NCBI GenBank assembly: GCA_021324815.1 | Contig: JAJPIJ010000044.1 | Span: 20,245 to 84,244, forward strand | Direction: 5' to 3' | DNA: 64,000 bases | DNA from: Gammaproteobacteria bacterium | GTDB taxonomy: Bacteria > Pseudomonadota > Gammaproteobacteria > JAJPIJ01 | In this document: piece after piece, positions 30,549 through 40,037 of the stretch | Layout of the letters: every line of letters starts with the position of its first letter | Numbering within the stretch: position 1 is the first letter of the stretch | The notes under the pieces: generated by a model | Databases searched by the model: none | Seen by the model: only the letters and a program-made list of their open reading frames with translations | Told to the model about the DNA's origin: nothing | Program-made: the position numbers and the translations under genes

Positions 30549-30590
30549 AGTACCGACCTCAGAACCATCCCTGGTTTTGAGGTCGGTACT
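30549..30590. other. Near-perfect 42-nt hairpin
   Basis: Thirteen perfectly paired bases (arms 30549-30561 and 30578-30590), one G-T pair, five more pairs (30563-30567 with 30572-30576) and a 4-nt loop. It lies in the 256-bp gap between merR and a small lipoprotein gene, just past the lipoprotein stop. Neither strand shows a U-tract. It may be a bidirectional terminator without a tract, or the folded remnant of a mobile palindrome. Confidence 0.7.
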
Positions 30591-30599
30591 GCTGCCTAC

Positions 30600-30803
30600 T
30601 TACTTGGACTGGCAGCGCCAGTTGCTGAGCTTGGGCGGCCCCTGCCAGGAGCAGTTTTGCGCCGCCTTCTCCTCGAACCTCGCCATGCTCACCCTGTCTG
30701 GTTTCGTCCCCGCGGTGGAGCTTGCGCAGCCCGCGGTCAGGGCAACGGCGCCGAGCGCGATTGCCACAATGAATGATTTGTAAAGTGTATTCGTGTTTTT
30801 CAT
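30600..30803 (-). CDS. Small lipoprotein
   Basis: A 67-residue product with a lipoprotein signal ending in VALTAGCASS. The ATG at 30803 is chosen because GGAGG lies 8 nt before it; an ATG two codons upstream is too close. The short mature part ends with two cysteines (NCSWQG, WRCQSK). No family was recognised. It lies between the mer-type operon and the Cys-rich gene and may be part of metal or envelope stress responses. Confidence 0.65.
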   Translation of the reverse strand: MKNTNTLYKSFIVAIALGAVALTAGCASSTAGTKPDRVSMARFEEKAAQNCSWQGPPKLSNWRCQSK

Positions 30804-30891
30804 GACCATGTCCTCCAGTATCCAGGAATCAAATGAGTACAGTGCAACTTTAGAAACCGGGATGGCCGGTTTCACAATGGAGGAAAATGAT

Positions 30892-31326
30892 TTACAAACG
30901 CAGACGTCCGGTCAGGAGATATATCCAATAGCCTTCATGGAAATGAAGGGAAGCGGCAAAGGCGGATGCCTTATTTCCCCGTGACGGCAAATCGAATATC
31001 GACGCAGGAAATGGAAAGCCTGTGGCCGGTGATGATTGCAGCGGCTTTTGTTTGCCGGCGGTATTAAAGGCCGCAATTGTTTGAACTGAACATCCCTGCA
31101 ACGACGATGCTGTACAACAACCGGATGGGGCGCTACCCATATAAGCAGCGCAATGGCCGGACATTTTGCAATTGGCTGTTGCCTGCGACGCACAGCAGCA
31201 GTTTGCAGTGAGGTCCTTAATGGCATCGCAGGAATACGCCACCTGCTCAAAGGGCAATTGCACAACCATGACGAAGGCGGCAACCCACCCCAAGGTCCGA
31301 TGCGCAATTTTAAGCCGTTTGCTCAT
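30892..31326 (-). CDS. Exported Cys-rich protein
   Basis: About 144 residues with a signal peptide (KIAHRTLGWVAAFVMVVQL) and a mature part carrying at least eight cysteines, among them CCCASQATANC, HCAAYMG and SGCCTASSLQGC. The pattern suggests metal binding or disulfide bonding in the periplasm. The start at 31326 is inferred from a predicted transcription start near 31347; in-frame ATGs at 31329, 31344 and 31365 exist. It resembles in design the Cys-rich protein ahead of cusC, but I see no clear sequence homology. Confidence 0.6.
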   Translation of the reverse strand: MSKRLKIAHRTLGWVAAFVMVVQLPFEQVAYSCDAIKDLTANCCCASQATANCKMSGHCAAYMGSAPSGCCTASSLQGCSVQTIAAFNTAGKQKPLQSSPATGFPFPASIFDLPSRGNKASAFAASLHFHEGYWIYLLTGRLRL

Positions 31327-31353
31327 CATAAAACTCAGGCGCATGGGCCAAAT

Positions 31354-31396
31354 TAAATATGGCACTTCGCGCCGGTGATCGTTTGATCCAGATCAA
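31354..31396 (-). promoter_or_regulatory. Perfect FNR/ANR site and -10 ahead of the Cys-rich gene
   Basis: TTGATCCAGATCAA (31383-31396) matches the FNR consensus at all 10 positions. On the minus strand TATTTA at 31354-31359 puts it about 42 bp before the likely transcription start. The site is the centre of a larger 12-bp-arm inverted repeat (31372-31383 and 31395-31406). Confidence 0.7.
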
Positions 31397-31406
31397 CGAT
31401 CACCGG

Positions 31407-31795
31407 TAAAGTCTCTCTCCTGGGTTGGATGAATTGCCATTTCATACGTTCCGTCTTCTGTATCCGGCTCTATATCGCCACGCCAACTTGACTCGGTCTC
31501 AATAAAATTCTTTGCAATCAAGGGATTCATTTTGAATGCCTGATCGCGGACTCCCCAGCTTCTCAAGATTTGCCCGCGACAATTTGTGGAAGCCGCAAAT
31601 TATTGCAAACGCATCCGCAGGGAATTCATGCATCGAAAGTGTGCAATGCTGCATGGTGGTGCACCACGCTGATGCGCTGAAACTCCAGCTTGTTGATGCT
31701 GGATGGCGTAACACAAAGTAAATAAAAGAGAATTTTTATTGGCATGGCATCTGCTGGGTTTAGGACATCGGATTCAACTATCGGGGCCTCCATCA
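31407..31795. other. Intergenic region without recognisable gene
   Basis: The stretch lies between the divergent Cys-rich gene and the retropepsin-like gene. It has short open frames on both strands (31499-31714 and 31536-31721) with no signal peptide, family motif or ribosome site. Composition is lower in GC than the neighbouring genes, with an A/T-rich run at 31710-31740 that may hold the promoter of the + strand gene. Nothing else is visible. Confidence 0.5.
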
Positions 31796-32293
31796 ATGTT
31801 GCGTGCCAGTCTAACTGCCTCCGCTTGCCTGCTGGCGTCGTTTGCCACCACTGCTGCGCTCTCCGCGGAGTTCGATACTGCGGTTCCCTTGCAGGAGAAG
31901 GGCGTGGCGACCTATTACGTCTCCGCTGACTTCGACGGCCGGGCGCTGGATGATTTTCTGGTGGACACCGGCTCGGGCTACGTCAGTATCAGCGAGAAGA
32001 CCTTGAAAACTCTCAGAGACCTCGGGCGCGTCGAGTATTTGCGCAAAAGCACGGGCGTCATGGCGGACGGAACGGAAATATCGGTGCCGGTTTATCGCAT
32101 CGCCAGCATGCGCATCGGCAGCTGCGACGTCCGCGATGTCGAGGCCGTGGTCTTCGCGGGCGCCGATCATCAGATCCTCGGCCTGAGCGCGCTCAAGAAG
32201 GTGGCCCCCTTCGCGCTGTCCGTCGAACCGCCCAAGCTGATGCTCAGCCATTGCCAGGACGCCCCCGCCTCACTGGTGATGCAAGCCAATTGA
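31796..32293 (+). CDS. Exported retropepsin-like aspartic protease
   Basis: A 165-residue protein with a signal peptide (MLRASLTASACLLASFATTAALSA split at about residue 24) and the clan AA motif FLVDTGSGYVSIS, the single active-site aspartate of dimeric retropepsin-like proteases. GLSALKKVAPF matches the second family motif. The ATG at 31796 is chosen for the signal peptide. It converges on cusA with 9 bp between them and may be involved in envelope quality control; the substrate is unknown. Confidence 0.8.
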   Translation: MLRASLTASACLLASFATTAALSAEFDTAVPLQEKGVATYYVSADFDGRALDDFLVDTGSGYVSISEKTLKTLRDLGRVEYLRKSTGVMADGTEISVPVYRIASMRIGSCDVRDVEAVVFAGADHQILGLSALKKVAPFALSVEPPKLMLSHCQDAPASLVMQAN

Positions 32294-32302
32294 TGGCGTA
32301 GT

Positions 32303-35300
32303 TCATTGCGATTTCAATCCCCGGCCGCGGGTCAGGAAGTAGGCCGCCGGGAGCACGAACATCGACAGCAGCGGCGCCGTCACCATGCCGCCGACCATCG
32401 GCGCGGCGATGCGTTGCATCACCTCCGACCCCGTGCCCTGCCCCCAGAACAACGGCAACAGGCCGGCGATGACCACCGCCACGGTCATGGCCAGCGGCCG
32501 CACGCGCAGCGCGGCGCCCTCCATGATCGCCTGCGCCAGATCGGCCACGCTGTTCAGGCGCCCTTCATCCTTGCGCCGCTGCACGGCCTGGTCCACGTAA
32601 ATCAGCATCACCACGCCGAACTCCGCCGCCACGCCGGCCAGGGCGATGAAGCCCACCGCCGAGGCGATGGACATGTTGAATCCCAGGAGATAAATCAGCC
32701 ACAGCCCGCCGACGAGCGCGAACGGCAGGGTCGTCATGATCAGCAGCGCCTCGGTCAGCCTGCGGAAGATGAGGTACAGCAGCACGAGGATGATGCCGAG
32801 CGTGAACGGCACCACCACCTCCAGGCGCTTGGTGGCGCGCTCAAGATATTCATACTGGCCAGACCAGGATATGGAATAGCCCGGCGGCAGCTTGATGTGT
32901 TCGGCAACCGCGCGCTGCGCGTCGCGCACGTAGGAGCCCAGATCCCGGTCGCGGATGTCCACGTAAATCCAGCCGTTCGGGCGCGCGTTCTCGCTTTTGA
33001 TCATGGACGGGCCGTCGGTGACGACGAGTTGCGCCACGGCGCCCAGCGGTACGGTCGCGCCGGCCATCGTCACCAGCGGCAGTTCCTTCAACTTTTCCAC
33101 CGAGTCCCGCAGTTCTCGCGGATAGCGGATGTTGACCGGGAAGCGCTGCAGGCCCTCGATGGTCTGCGTCACGTTCTCGCCGCCGATGGCGTACGTCACC
33201 ACGTCCTGCACGTCCTCGACGTTGAGGCCGTAGCGCGCCGCCGCCGCCCGGTCTATCTTCACCTCGACGTAACGGCCGCCGGTGACGCGTTCGGAGAAGG
33301 CCGAGGACGTTCCGGGAACGGCCTTGATCAACTGCTCGATCTGCGCGCCGATGCGCTCGATGACCTTCAGGTCCGGGCCCGCCACCTTGATGCCCACCGG
33401 GCTCTTGATGCCGGTGGCGAGCATGTCGATGCGGTTGCGGATGGGCTGCACCCAGATGTTAGCGTAGCCGGGAATGCGCAGCGCCGCGTCGAGTTCCGCC
33501 GTCAGCTTGTCGATGGTCATGCCCGGCCGCCACTGGTTTTCGGGTTTGAATTCGATGGTGGTCTCGGACATCTCCAGCGGCGCGGGATCGGTGGCGGTCT
33601 CGGCGCGGCCCGCCTTGCCGAATACGCTCTTCACCTCCGGGAATTGCTTGATCATTCGATCCGTCTGCTGCAGCAGTTCCGCCGCCTTGCCCGCGGACAG
33701 GCCCGGCAGCGCGGTGGGCATGTACAGCAATGTCCCTTCGTTCAGCGGCGGCATGAATTCGCTGCCGACGTTCCGGATCGAGTACGCCGTTCCCGCCAGC
33801 AGCAGGATGGCTCCGCCCAGGGTGAGCCACGGCCACCGCAGGACCCAGCCGATGACCGGACGGTAAATTGCGATCAGCGCCCGGTTCAGCGGATTTTTTG
33901 ACTCATCGAGGATGCGGCCGCGGATGAAGGCGACCATGAGCACCGGGACGAGGGTCACCGACAGGCCCGCGGCCCCCGCCATCGCGTAGGTCTTGGTGTA
34001 GGCCAGCGGCGAGAACAGCCTCCCCTCCTGCGCCTCCAGGGTGAACACCGGCACGAATGAGAGGGTGATGATCAGCAGGCAGAAGAACAATGCCGGACCC
34101 ACCTGCGCGGCGGCCGTGCCGATCAACTCCATTCGGGTTGCCGCATCCGGTTCCGCGACTGAAATCCCCCCTCGCCCCCCTTTCCCAAAGGGGGGAACCG
34201 AACCGCGCCCCCTTAGCAAAAGAGCTTGTCCTGAGCTTGTCGAAGGAGGGCCGCCCGACAGGGCGGGGGGATTTTTGTGCCGCCACGCCTCCAGATGCTT
34301 GTGGGCGTTCTCGATCATGACGATGGCCGCGTCCACCATGGCGCCGATGGCAATCGCGATGCCGCCCAACGACATGATGTTGGCGTTGACGCCCTGATGG
34401 CGCATGACGATGAAGGACATCAGTACGCCGAGCGGCAGCGTGATGATGGCGACGAGGGACGAGCGCAGGTGGAACAGGAAGACCATGCACACCAGCGCGA
34501 CGACGATGAATTCCTCGATCAGCTTGTGCTTGAGATTATCCACGGCCCGCAGGATCAGATCGGAGCGATCGTAGGTCGGCACGATCTGCACGCCTTCCGG
34601 CAGGCCCTTCTTGAGTGACTCCAGTCTGGCCTTGACGGCGTCTATGGTTTCCAACGCGTTCTTGCCAAAGCGCATCACGATGATGCCGCCCACGACCTCG
34701 CCCTCACCGTCCAGCTCGGAGATGCCGCGGCGGATCTCCGGCCCGCGCTGCACCCAGGCCACGTCCTTGAGCAGGATGGGCGTACCGTCGGGTCCCAGTC
34801 CCACCGGCACGGCGCGGAAATCATCGAGCGTCTTCAAATAGCCGGTGGCGCGCACCATGTACTCGGCCTCGCCCAGTTCCAATACCGAGCCGCCGGTCTC
34901 GCTGTTGGCCTTTTGCACGGCCTCGACGATGCGGCTTTGCGGGATGCGGAAGGCGCGCAGGCGATCGGGGTTGAGCACGATCTGGTAGGCCGGCACGAAG
35001 CCGCCGACGCTGGCGACCTCGGCCACATTGGGAACGGTCTTGAGTTCGTACTTCAGGAACCAGTCCTGCAAGGCGCGCAACTCGGCGATGCTGTGCTTGC
35101 CGGTCTTGTCCACCAGCGCGTATTCATAGACCCAGCCGACGCCGGTGGCGTCCGGGCCCAGTGATGCCTTCGCGCTGGGCGGCAGCCTTCCTTGCACCTG
35201 CGAGAGGTATTCCAGCACGCGCGAGCGCGCCCAGTAAAGGTCGGTGCCGTCTTCGAACAGCACGTACACGAAGGAGTCGCCGAACATGGAATAGCCGCGC

Positions 35301-35545
35301 ACGACCTTGGCGCCGGGCACCGACAACATGGTCGTGGCCAGCGGATACGTGACCTGGTCCTCCACCACCTGCGGCGCCTGTCCCGGATAGCTGGTCTTGA
35401 TGATCACCTGCACGTCGGAGAGATCAGGAATGGCGTCCAGCGGCGTGTTCAGCATGCTGTACACGCCCCAGGCGCTGATCATGACCGTGGCCATCAGCAC
35501 CAGGAAGCGGTTGTGGATGGACCAGCGGATGAGCGCGGCGATCAT
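32303..35545 (-). CDS. cusA: CusA/CzcA-type heavy-metal RND efflux pump, with in-frame repeat insertion
   Basis: This proton-driven inner-membrane pump of the HME-RND family exports metal ions through a tripartite channel. The opening [14 protein letters not shown], the [19 protein letters not shown] helix and METs such as in [13 protein letters not shown] are typical of the Cu(I)/Ag(I) branch. At 1080 residues it is longer than E. coli CusA (1047). The excess is explained by an insertion at about residues 424-461 encoded by a palindromic repeat (34162-34274) in a cytoplasmic loop. Overlap with cusB is 4 bp. Confidence 0.92.
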   Translation of the reverse strand: MIAALIRWSIHNRFLVLMATVMISAWGVYSMLNTPLDAIPDLSDVQVIIKTSYPGQAPQVVEDQVTYPLATTMLSVPGAKVVRGYSMFGDSFVYVLFEDGTDLYWARSRVLEYLSQVQGRLPPSAKASLGPDATGVGWVYEYALVDKTGKHSIAELRALQDWFLKYELKTVPNVAEVASVGGFVPAYQIVLNPDRLRAFRIPQSRIVEAVQKANSETGGSVLELGEAEYMVRATGYLKTLDDFRAVPVGLGPDGTPILLKDVAWVQRGPEIRRGISELDGEGEVVGGIIVMRFGKNALETIDAVKARLESLKKGLPEGVQIVPTYDRSDLILRAVDNLKHKLIEEFIVVALVCMVFLFHLRSSLVAIITLPLGVLMSFIVMRHQGVNANIMSLGGIAIAIGAMVDAAIVMIENAHKHLEAWRHKNPPALSGGPPSTSSGQALLLRGRGSVPPFGKGGRGGISVAEPDAATRMELIGTAAAQVGPALFFCLLIITLSFVPVFTLEAQEGRLFSPLAYTKTYAMAGAAGLSVTLVPVLMVAFIRGRILDESKNPLNRALIAIYRPVIGWVLRWPWLTLGGAILLLAGTAYSIRNVGSEFMPPLNEGTLLYMPTALPGLSAGKAAELLQQTDRMIKQFPEVKSVFGKAGRAETATDPAPLEMSETTIEFKPENQWRPGMTIDKLTAELDAALRIPGYANIWVQPIRNRIDMLATGIKSPVGIKVAGPDLKVIERIGAQIEQLIKAVPGTSSAFSERVTGGRYVEVKIDRAAAARYGLNVEDVQDVVTYAIGGENVTQTIEGLQRFPVNIRYPRELRDSVEKLKELPLVTMAGATVPLGAVAQLVVTDGPSMIKSENARPNGWIYVDIRDRDLGSYVRDAQRAVAEHIKLPPGYSISWSGQYEYLERATKRLEVVVPFTLGIILVLLYLIFRRLTEALLIMTTLPFALVGGLWLIYLLGFNMSIASAVGFIALAGVAAEFGVVMLIYVDQAVQRRKDEGRLNSVADLAQAIMEGAALRVRPLAMTVAVVIAGLLPLFWGQGTGSEVMQRIAAPMVGGMVTAPLLSMFVLPAAYFLTRGRGLKSQ
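34162..34274. repeat. MITE-like palindromic repeat inside cusA
   Basis: The element starts AAATCCCCC and ends GGGGGATTTT, with inner CCCCCCTTTCCCAAAGGGGGG. It also contains TGTCCTGAGCTTGTCGAAGG (34227-34246), a sequence familiar as a dispersed bacterial repeat. It adds about 38 codons without breaking the frame. A shorter element with the same ends lies at 59901-59982. Confidence 0.75.
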
Positions 35546-37026
35546 TGCTGCGCCCCCTCTCCCTGACCCTCTCCCGCGAGGGGAGAGGGGACATTATTTG
35601 TTGAGGCTCCGCGTCCTTCCCCCTCCCCCACACCGGGAGAGGAGACTCCATTCTGTGGCGCACCGTGTCCTTCTCCTTCTCGCCCACCGGGAGAGGGAAC
35701 TCCATCTCCCTCCCCCCTTGTGGGGGAGGCCTGTCCTGAGTCCCGTCGAAGGGGCTGGGGAGAGGGGGCCATGCGCGACAATGCGCCGCGCAGGTTGGCT
35801 TCGGAATCAATCAAAAATTGCCCCGAGGCCACGACTTGCTGACCCTCTTGCAGCCCCTTGCGGATTTCAATCCTGCCTCCGGCCTCATCTCCGGTCGTCA
35901 CCTCCTGCGGGCGGAAACGCCCCTGCCCTTCGGCGACGATGATCACGCTGCGCGTCCCGGTCTTGATCAGGGCCTCGCTGGGTACCAGCAGTACCTCGCG
36001 CTGTTCACCGCCGGCGATGACCACCGAGGCATACATGCCGGGCTTGAGCTCCAATCCGGGATTGTCGAGCACGATGCGCGCCTTCAGCGTGCGGGTCTCG
36101 GCCGTCATCTCCGGGTAGACGTAATCCACGCGGCCCCTGAAGATCCGGCCCGGCAATGCCTGAACGCCCGCCTCGGCCGGCTGACCCCGGGCCACCCAGG
36201 CCGCCTGCGCCTCGGTGATCTGCGCCGTGACCCAGACCCGCGACAGATCCACCACTTTAAACAGGCTCATGCCGGGACTCACCTGCGCGCCTTCGCGCAC
36301 GCCGAGTTCGGCAATCACGCCGTCGATCGGGGAGTAAAAATCCACGCGGCGCTGGGCCTTGCCGGCTTTTTCAATCCGCGCAATCTGCCCATTGCTCAAG
36401 CCCAGGAAGGACAATCGCTCGCGCGAGGCCTGCGCCAGGGTGTCCGTGTCGGGATGCTCGCGCGCCGCCTGCAACGCCAGCAGGAATTCCTGCTGCGCCG
36501 CCAGCAGATCCGGGGAATAGACCTCGGCCAGCAATTGCCCCCTGCGCACCGGGTCGTTGACCGCGCGGACATGCAGCTTCTCCACCCAGCCGGCGGCGCG
36601 CGACTGCACCACCTCGATGCGGTTCTCATCGATCGCCACATTGCCGGTGGTGCGCACCTCCCGCGCGATGGTCCCGCGCTCAACGGCGGCGGTGCGGATG
36701 CCGAGATTCTGCAGCATGCGTGGGTTGATCGTGATGGTGCTCTCCTGTTTTCCGCCATCCTCCTCCGCGTACATGGGCACCAGCTGCATGTCCATGAAAG
36801 GCGATTTGCCGGGTTTGTCGAAGTGCTGATCGGGGTGCATCGGGTCGTACCAGTACAATGCTTTTTTCGGTTCACCCCGCCCGGCATTCGTTTCCCCGCC
36901 GCCTTCCTTCCAGAAAGAAAACCACCTGCTCCAAGAGGGGGCCCAATTCTCCGGAAGAGGCGCAAACCAAAGGCCTGCGGCCGCAATGCCCATGATGAGA
37001 AGCGCAATGACAACGGGCCTTTTCAC
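35542..37026 (-). CDS. cusB: CusB-type periplasmic adaptor, with repeat-derived C-terminal tail
   Basis: This membrane-fusion protein links the RND pump to the outer-membrane channel. A signal anchor is followed by a metal-binding domain of the CPMHP-like type ([30 protein letters not shown]), then the barrel-sandwich and alpha-hairpin ([13 protein letters not shown]). The 494 residues include a tail of about 75 residues of repeated SPxxGEGEG units that has no place in the family and comes from DNA repeats at 35550-35770. Start overlaps cusC. Confidence 0.9.
   Translation of the reverse strand: MKRPVVIALLIMGIAAAGLWFAPLPENWAPSWSRWFSFWKEGGGETNAGRGEPKKALYWYDPMHPDQHFDKPGKSPFMDMQLVPMYAEEDGGKQESTITINPRMLQNLGIRTAAVERGTIAREVRTTGNVAIDENRIEVVQSRAAGWVEKLHVRAVNDPVRRGQLLAEVYSPDLLAAQQEFLLALQAAREHPDTDTLAQASRERLSFLGLSNGQIARIEKAGKAQRRVDFYSPIDGVIAELGVREGAQVSPGMSLFKVVDLSRVWVTAQITEAQAAWVARGQPAEAGVQALPGRIFRGRVDYVYPEMTAETRTLKARIVLDNPGLELKPGMYASVVIAGGEQREVLLVPSEALIKTGTRSVIIVAEGQGRFRPQEVTTGDEAGGRIEIRKGLQEGQQVVASGQFLIDSEANLRGALSRMAPSPQPLRRDSGQASPTRGEGDGVPSPGGREGEGHGAPQNGVSSPGVGEGEGRGASTNNVPSPLAGEGQGEGAQQ
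35550..35770. repeat. Tandem GC-rich repeats at the end of cusB
   Basis: At least three related units of roughly 50-56 bp, each with a CTCTCCC/GGGAGAGG inverted pair, followed by TGTCCTGAG...GTCGAAGGGG (35732-35754), a variant of the repeat inside cusA. Translated on the minus strand they give the low-complexity tail of CusB. Spacers are not unique or uniform, so this is not a CRISPR array. Confidence 0.75.
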
Positions 37027-38330
37027 GATTGATCTCCGGCGAAGTAATCCAGATTCACACGATTCATCGCCGCGTCCCTGATCAAGTCCAGCCGTTTCAT
37101 GCGGTTTTCCAGGTCCACGCGGCGCGCATCCAATACCGCGCCGAGCGCCCCCTGGCCGGCCTGCCAGGCCAGGCGCGCGGCCTCGATGCGTTGCGCGCCA
37201 TGCGGCAGAATTTCCCGGTCATAGCGCGTGATGCGTTCCTGCAGGTGCCGCCAGTTGACGAGACTCTGGCGCGCCTGCGCCTCCTCCCGCCGCCACAAAT
37301 CCTCGCGCTCCTGTTCGGCGCGATCCTGCTCCTGGAGCCTGGCGGCGAGGCCGCGATCCTGGCGGTTGGCGGTGAAAATCGGCAGGTCCATGGTAAATTG
37401 CACGCCGACGAAGTCGGAAAACTCCGGACGGTTGGCGTAATACATCTCCACGCTCCAGTCCGGCTTGTAATCCGCCCGCGCCAGGCGGACCTCGGAGCGC
37501 GCCACGTCGGAGCGCTTGGCCGCGGCGTTGAGCAGCGGATGCGAGCGCAGGCGGGCAAGCAGTTCATCGATGCCGGGCGGCGATCCCGACACCGGCGGAT
37601 CGGCGCTGAGCGGGCGGGAGGCCGCATCGGCGCCGATCCAGCGTGACAGCGCATTGCGCGCCTGGTCCGCTTCCTGTTCCAGATCGGCGATCCGATCATG
37701 CGCCAGCTGCGCGTCGACGCGCGCGGCGAGCAGCTCGGCCTGGGTGGCCCGGGCCGTGCGGTAGGCGATCTCCACCTCCTGCGCCTGCAAGTCCGTTTCG
37801 CGGGCGGCGGCGCGCGCCAATTCCTCCGCGCGTTCCGCGCGCCACACCTCCAGCCAGGCGAGCGCCGTGTCGCGCCGCACCGACAGCCGGGACGCGGCCA
37901 GTTCCTGCTCGGCCACTTCCGATTCGAGTTCGCCGCGTTCACCGCGCAGCCGGCGCTTCTCGGCGCGGGGAAAATCCTGCATCACGCCGATCTTGTACAT
38001 GGTGAAATCATCCCTGCTGAGCGAGAAGGCCTCCCTCGTATCGACGGGAAGGTCCTGGACACCGACGGAAAGTTTGGGATCGGGAAGCTGGGCGGCGGCT
38101 ATCGCGTTCTCGCGGGCCGCTGACACCGCGTCGGTTTGCGCGCGCAGCAAGGGCTGGTGTTCCAGCGCGAGATCGATCGCCTCCTCCATGCCGAGGGGCC
38201 GGCCGACGGGTCCCGTGTTCGACGCCGCGACTGCCGTCGCCGGGAAGTCAGGCGCCGCCTGTGACGGCGGCTGCCACAGAACCAGACAGATGAAGCAAAA
38301 ACCGGTGATGAACCGGAAAAATCTGACCAT
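37023..38330 (-). CDS. cusC: CusC/TolC-family outer-membrane efflux protein
   Basis: The outer-membrane channel of the tripartite pump. The product has 435 residues with a signal peptide (FITGFCFICLVLWQPPSQAA). The long helical OEP domain follows, with the repeated coiled-coil pattern and the family opening MEEAIDLALEHQPLLRAQ. No lipobox cysteine is seen at the cleavage site, unlike E. coli CusC. It heads cusCBA and follows the small Cys-rich gene by 55 bp. Confidence 0.9.
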   Translation of the reverse strand: MVRFFRFITGFCFICLVLWQPPSQAAPDFPATAVAASNTGPVGRPLGMEEAIDLALEHQPLLRAQTDAVSAARENAIAAAQLPDPKLSVGVQDLPVDTREAFSLSRDDFTMYKIGVMQDFPRAEKRRLRGERGELESEVAEQELAASRLSVRRDTALAWLEVWRAERAEELARAAARETDLQAQEVEIAYRTARATQAELLAARVDAQLAHDRIADLEQEADQARNALSRWIGADAASRPLSADPPVSGSPPGIDELLARLRSHPLLNAAAKRSDVARSEVRLARADYKPDWSVEMYYANRPEFSDFVGVQFTMDLPIFTANRQDRGLAARLQEQDRAEQEREDLWRREEAQARQSLVNWRHLQERITRYDREILPHGAQRIEAARLAWQAGQGALGAVLDARRVDLENRMKRLDLIRDAAMNRVNLDYFAGDQS

Positions 38331-38385
38331 GACTGCTCTCCTCGAAAAAAAGAAAAAAACAAGCTGGGTCTTCGAGGGGCAGTGT

Positions 38386-38745
38386 TTAGATCAGCAGTAC
38401 GCGATTGGCGAGTATGGACTCCAGTGGTGTGGGAGGCGATGCATCATAGGCAACGAGGGAACCCGGCTGGGTCGCCGGGAGTTCCCAAAGCGCGGCCATT
38501 GCAGAGACTGGCGCCGCAGCCGCAGATGGCGCGGACGTCATCTGCACCACCGCCGGCGAAACATCCGTACAGCCACAGGCCTGCGCGGTCACCTCGTGGC
38601 ATGCGGGCCGGGGCGCGGACAGGCCGGCGTTCTTCAGGGGTTGATGCTGGCAATGCGACGATGCGGGGGCGGTGTTGGATGTGAACGTGCAAGACAGCAC
38701 CGTAGCGGGCAGCCATGCCGCCGCCACGGCCACCAGCAATGGCAT
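38386..38745 (-). CDS. Small exported Cys-rich protein ahead of cusCBA
   Basis: The start at 38745 follows AAGGTGG and gives about 119 residues with a signal peptide (PLLVAVAAAWLPATVLSC); an ATG at 38784 coincides with the predicted transcription start. The mature part has spaced cysteines and histidines (HCQHQP, PACHEVTAQACGC) suited to metal binding. Small exported proteins of this kind often precede HME-RND operons, where they are thought to modulate the system. No named family was recognised with certainty. Confidence 0.6.
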   Translation of the reverse strand: MPLLVAVAAAWLPATVLSCTFTSNTAPASSHCQHQPLKNAGLSAPRPACHEVTAQACGCTDVSPAVVQMTSAPSAAAAPVSAMAALWELPATQPGSLVAYDASPPTPLESILANRVLLI

Positions 38746-38791
38746 GACCACCCACCTTCTGTTACGCAGTAAACGACGCCACATGTGGGAA

Positions 38792-38820
38792 AGTATACCG
38801 GTGGGGATCATCACGGGCAA
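38792..38820 (-). promoter_or_regulatory. Promoter for the Cys-rich gene and cusCBA
   Basis: On the minus strand TTGCCC (38815-38820) and TATACT (38792-38797) are separated by exactly 17 bp. It is the only good sigma-70 promoter in the gap between lptF and the efflux operon. No clear metal-regulator dyad was seen over it, so control may be exerted elsewhere. Confidence 0.6.
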
Positions 38821-38861
38821 ATGCTCGTTTGACATGAAGAGCGGAAAGCCATCGGAAAAGT

Positions 38862-39953
38862 TCAATTGCCGTGACTGCCGGCCGCGGCCTTTCGCGACCA
38901 TGGGGATTTGTGTTCCAGATACAAAATGAGCGCCAACAGCAGCAGATGCACCCACCACAGGCCGATATAAGGGGACAACTCGCCGCGCTTGATGATGCCG
39001 CGCGAAATGCCAAGAAGGTTGCTGTAGGTGAAGTAAAGCAGGATGCCCGTGAGCATCACCCCGTAGCGGTTTTCCCGTCCGCCGCGCCTGGCCAGCGCGA
39101 CCGCCAGCATGGACAGCAGCATGACGATGATCGGCGTGGAGAAGCGCCATTCCAATTCCGCCTGGTAGGCGAGATTGTCCGTGCCGGCCAGCAAGTCCGC
39201 CGTCGCCACCGCCTTGCTGCTCTCCACCTCCTGATCCCGGTCGTCGCGTTCTATCCGGACGCCGAATTTGTCATACCGCGTCACTTCGTAGTCGGCGCGA
39301 CCGGGCACGCCTTCATAACGGCTGCCGCTGTTGAAGATCACGAAACGGTTGCCGGTCTTGTTTTCGACCGCGAGGTAGGCGCGATCGGCGGCGAGCACGG
39401 CCTCCTTGTTCTGAGCGCGGTTCTGCAGAAAGACGTTCTCCATGGTCTGCTTGTCGCCGGACAGCTTTTCGACATACAGCACGCGGTCGCCTTCGCTGAA
39501 TTCCTTGAAGCGGCCGGGGGTGATGCCGGTGATGTCGGACTCCTCCTGCGCCTTCGCCTCCATTGCCTTCATCTTGCGCGTGGCCCAAGGGTTGCTCAGC
39601 AATGACATGGCCGCCAGCACCAGCGCCAGGACGATGGCGGAGCGGCGCACGGTGTCCCGCAGAAACGAAGCGCCGAGGCCGGCGCCGGCCATGGCGACAA
39701 TTTCATTGTCCCGCTGCATGCGGCCCAGGGCCATGAGGATGGCCACGAAAAAGCACAGCGGCGCCAGCAGCGTCAGGGATTGAAGGACAATCAGCGCCAC
39801 CAGGGTCAGAATGGCGTCGGCGGTGATTTTCCCCGCCGCCGCCTGGGAGAGATAATTGACCAGGCTGCGGCTGATGAAGATGAGCAGCAGCAGCGAGAAT
39901 ATTGCCGCAAAGACATGCAGGATTTCGCGGGTCAGGTAACGTCGCAGGATCAC
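38862..39953 (-). CDS. lptF: LPS export permease LptF
   Basis: LptF pairs with LptG in the LptBFG ABC transporter that extracts lipopolysaccharide from the inner membrane. The 363-residue protein has the three N-terminal helices (MILRRYLTREILHVFAAIF onward), a periplasmic beta-jellyroll and three C-terminal helices. The motif ALGRMQRDNEIVAMAGAG, the coupling region to LptB, is intact. The gene lptG, usually directly downstream, is absent; the accessory metal region lies there instead. Confidence 0.9.
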   Translation of the reverse strand: MILRRYLTREILHVFAAIFSLLLLIFISRSLVNYLSQAAAGKITADAILTLVALIVLQSLTLLAPLCFFVAILMALGRMQRDNEIVAMAGAGLGASFLRDTVRRSAIVLALVLAAMSLLSNPWATRKMKAMEAKAQEESDITGITPGRFKEFSEGDRVLYVEKLSGDKQTMENVFLQNRAQNKEAVLAADRAYLAVENKTGNRFVIFNSGSRYEGVPGRADYEVTRYDKFGVRIERDDRDQEVESSKAVATADLLAGTDNLAYQAELEWRFSTPIIVMLLSMLAVALARRGGRENRYGVMLTGILLYFTYSNLLGISRGIIKRGELSPYIGLWWVHLLLLALILYLEHKSPWSRKAAAGSHGN

Positions 39954-40037
39954 GAGTCGGCCGGCGTTCGATGAGCGGTGCGGGTGGGATTTCGTTTAGA
40001 ATAGCATTTTTTGAGCAGAGAAAGTCCCGCAATCCGC

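Noticed and set aside
31499-31721. Short open frames in the gap between the Cys-rich and retropepsin-like genes
   Set aside because: No signal peptide, domain or ribosome site on either strand.
35550-35770. Tandem repeats as a CRISPR array
   Set aside because: Units are GC-rich, unequal, lack unique spacers, and are translated as the end of CusB; no cas genes are present.
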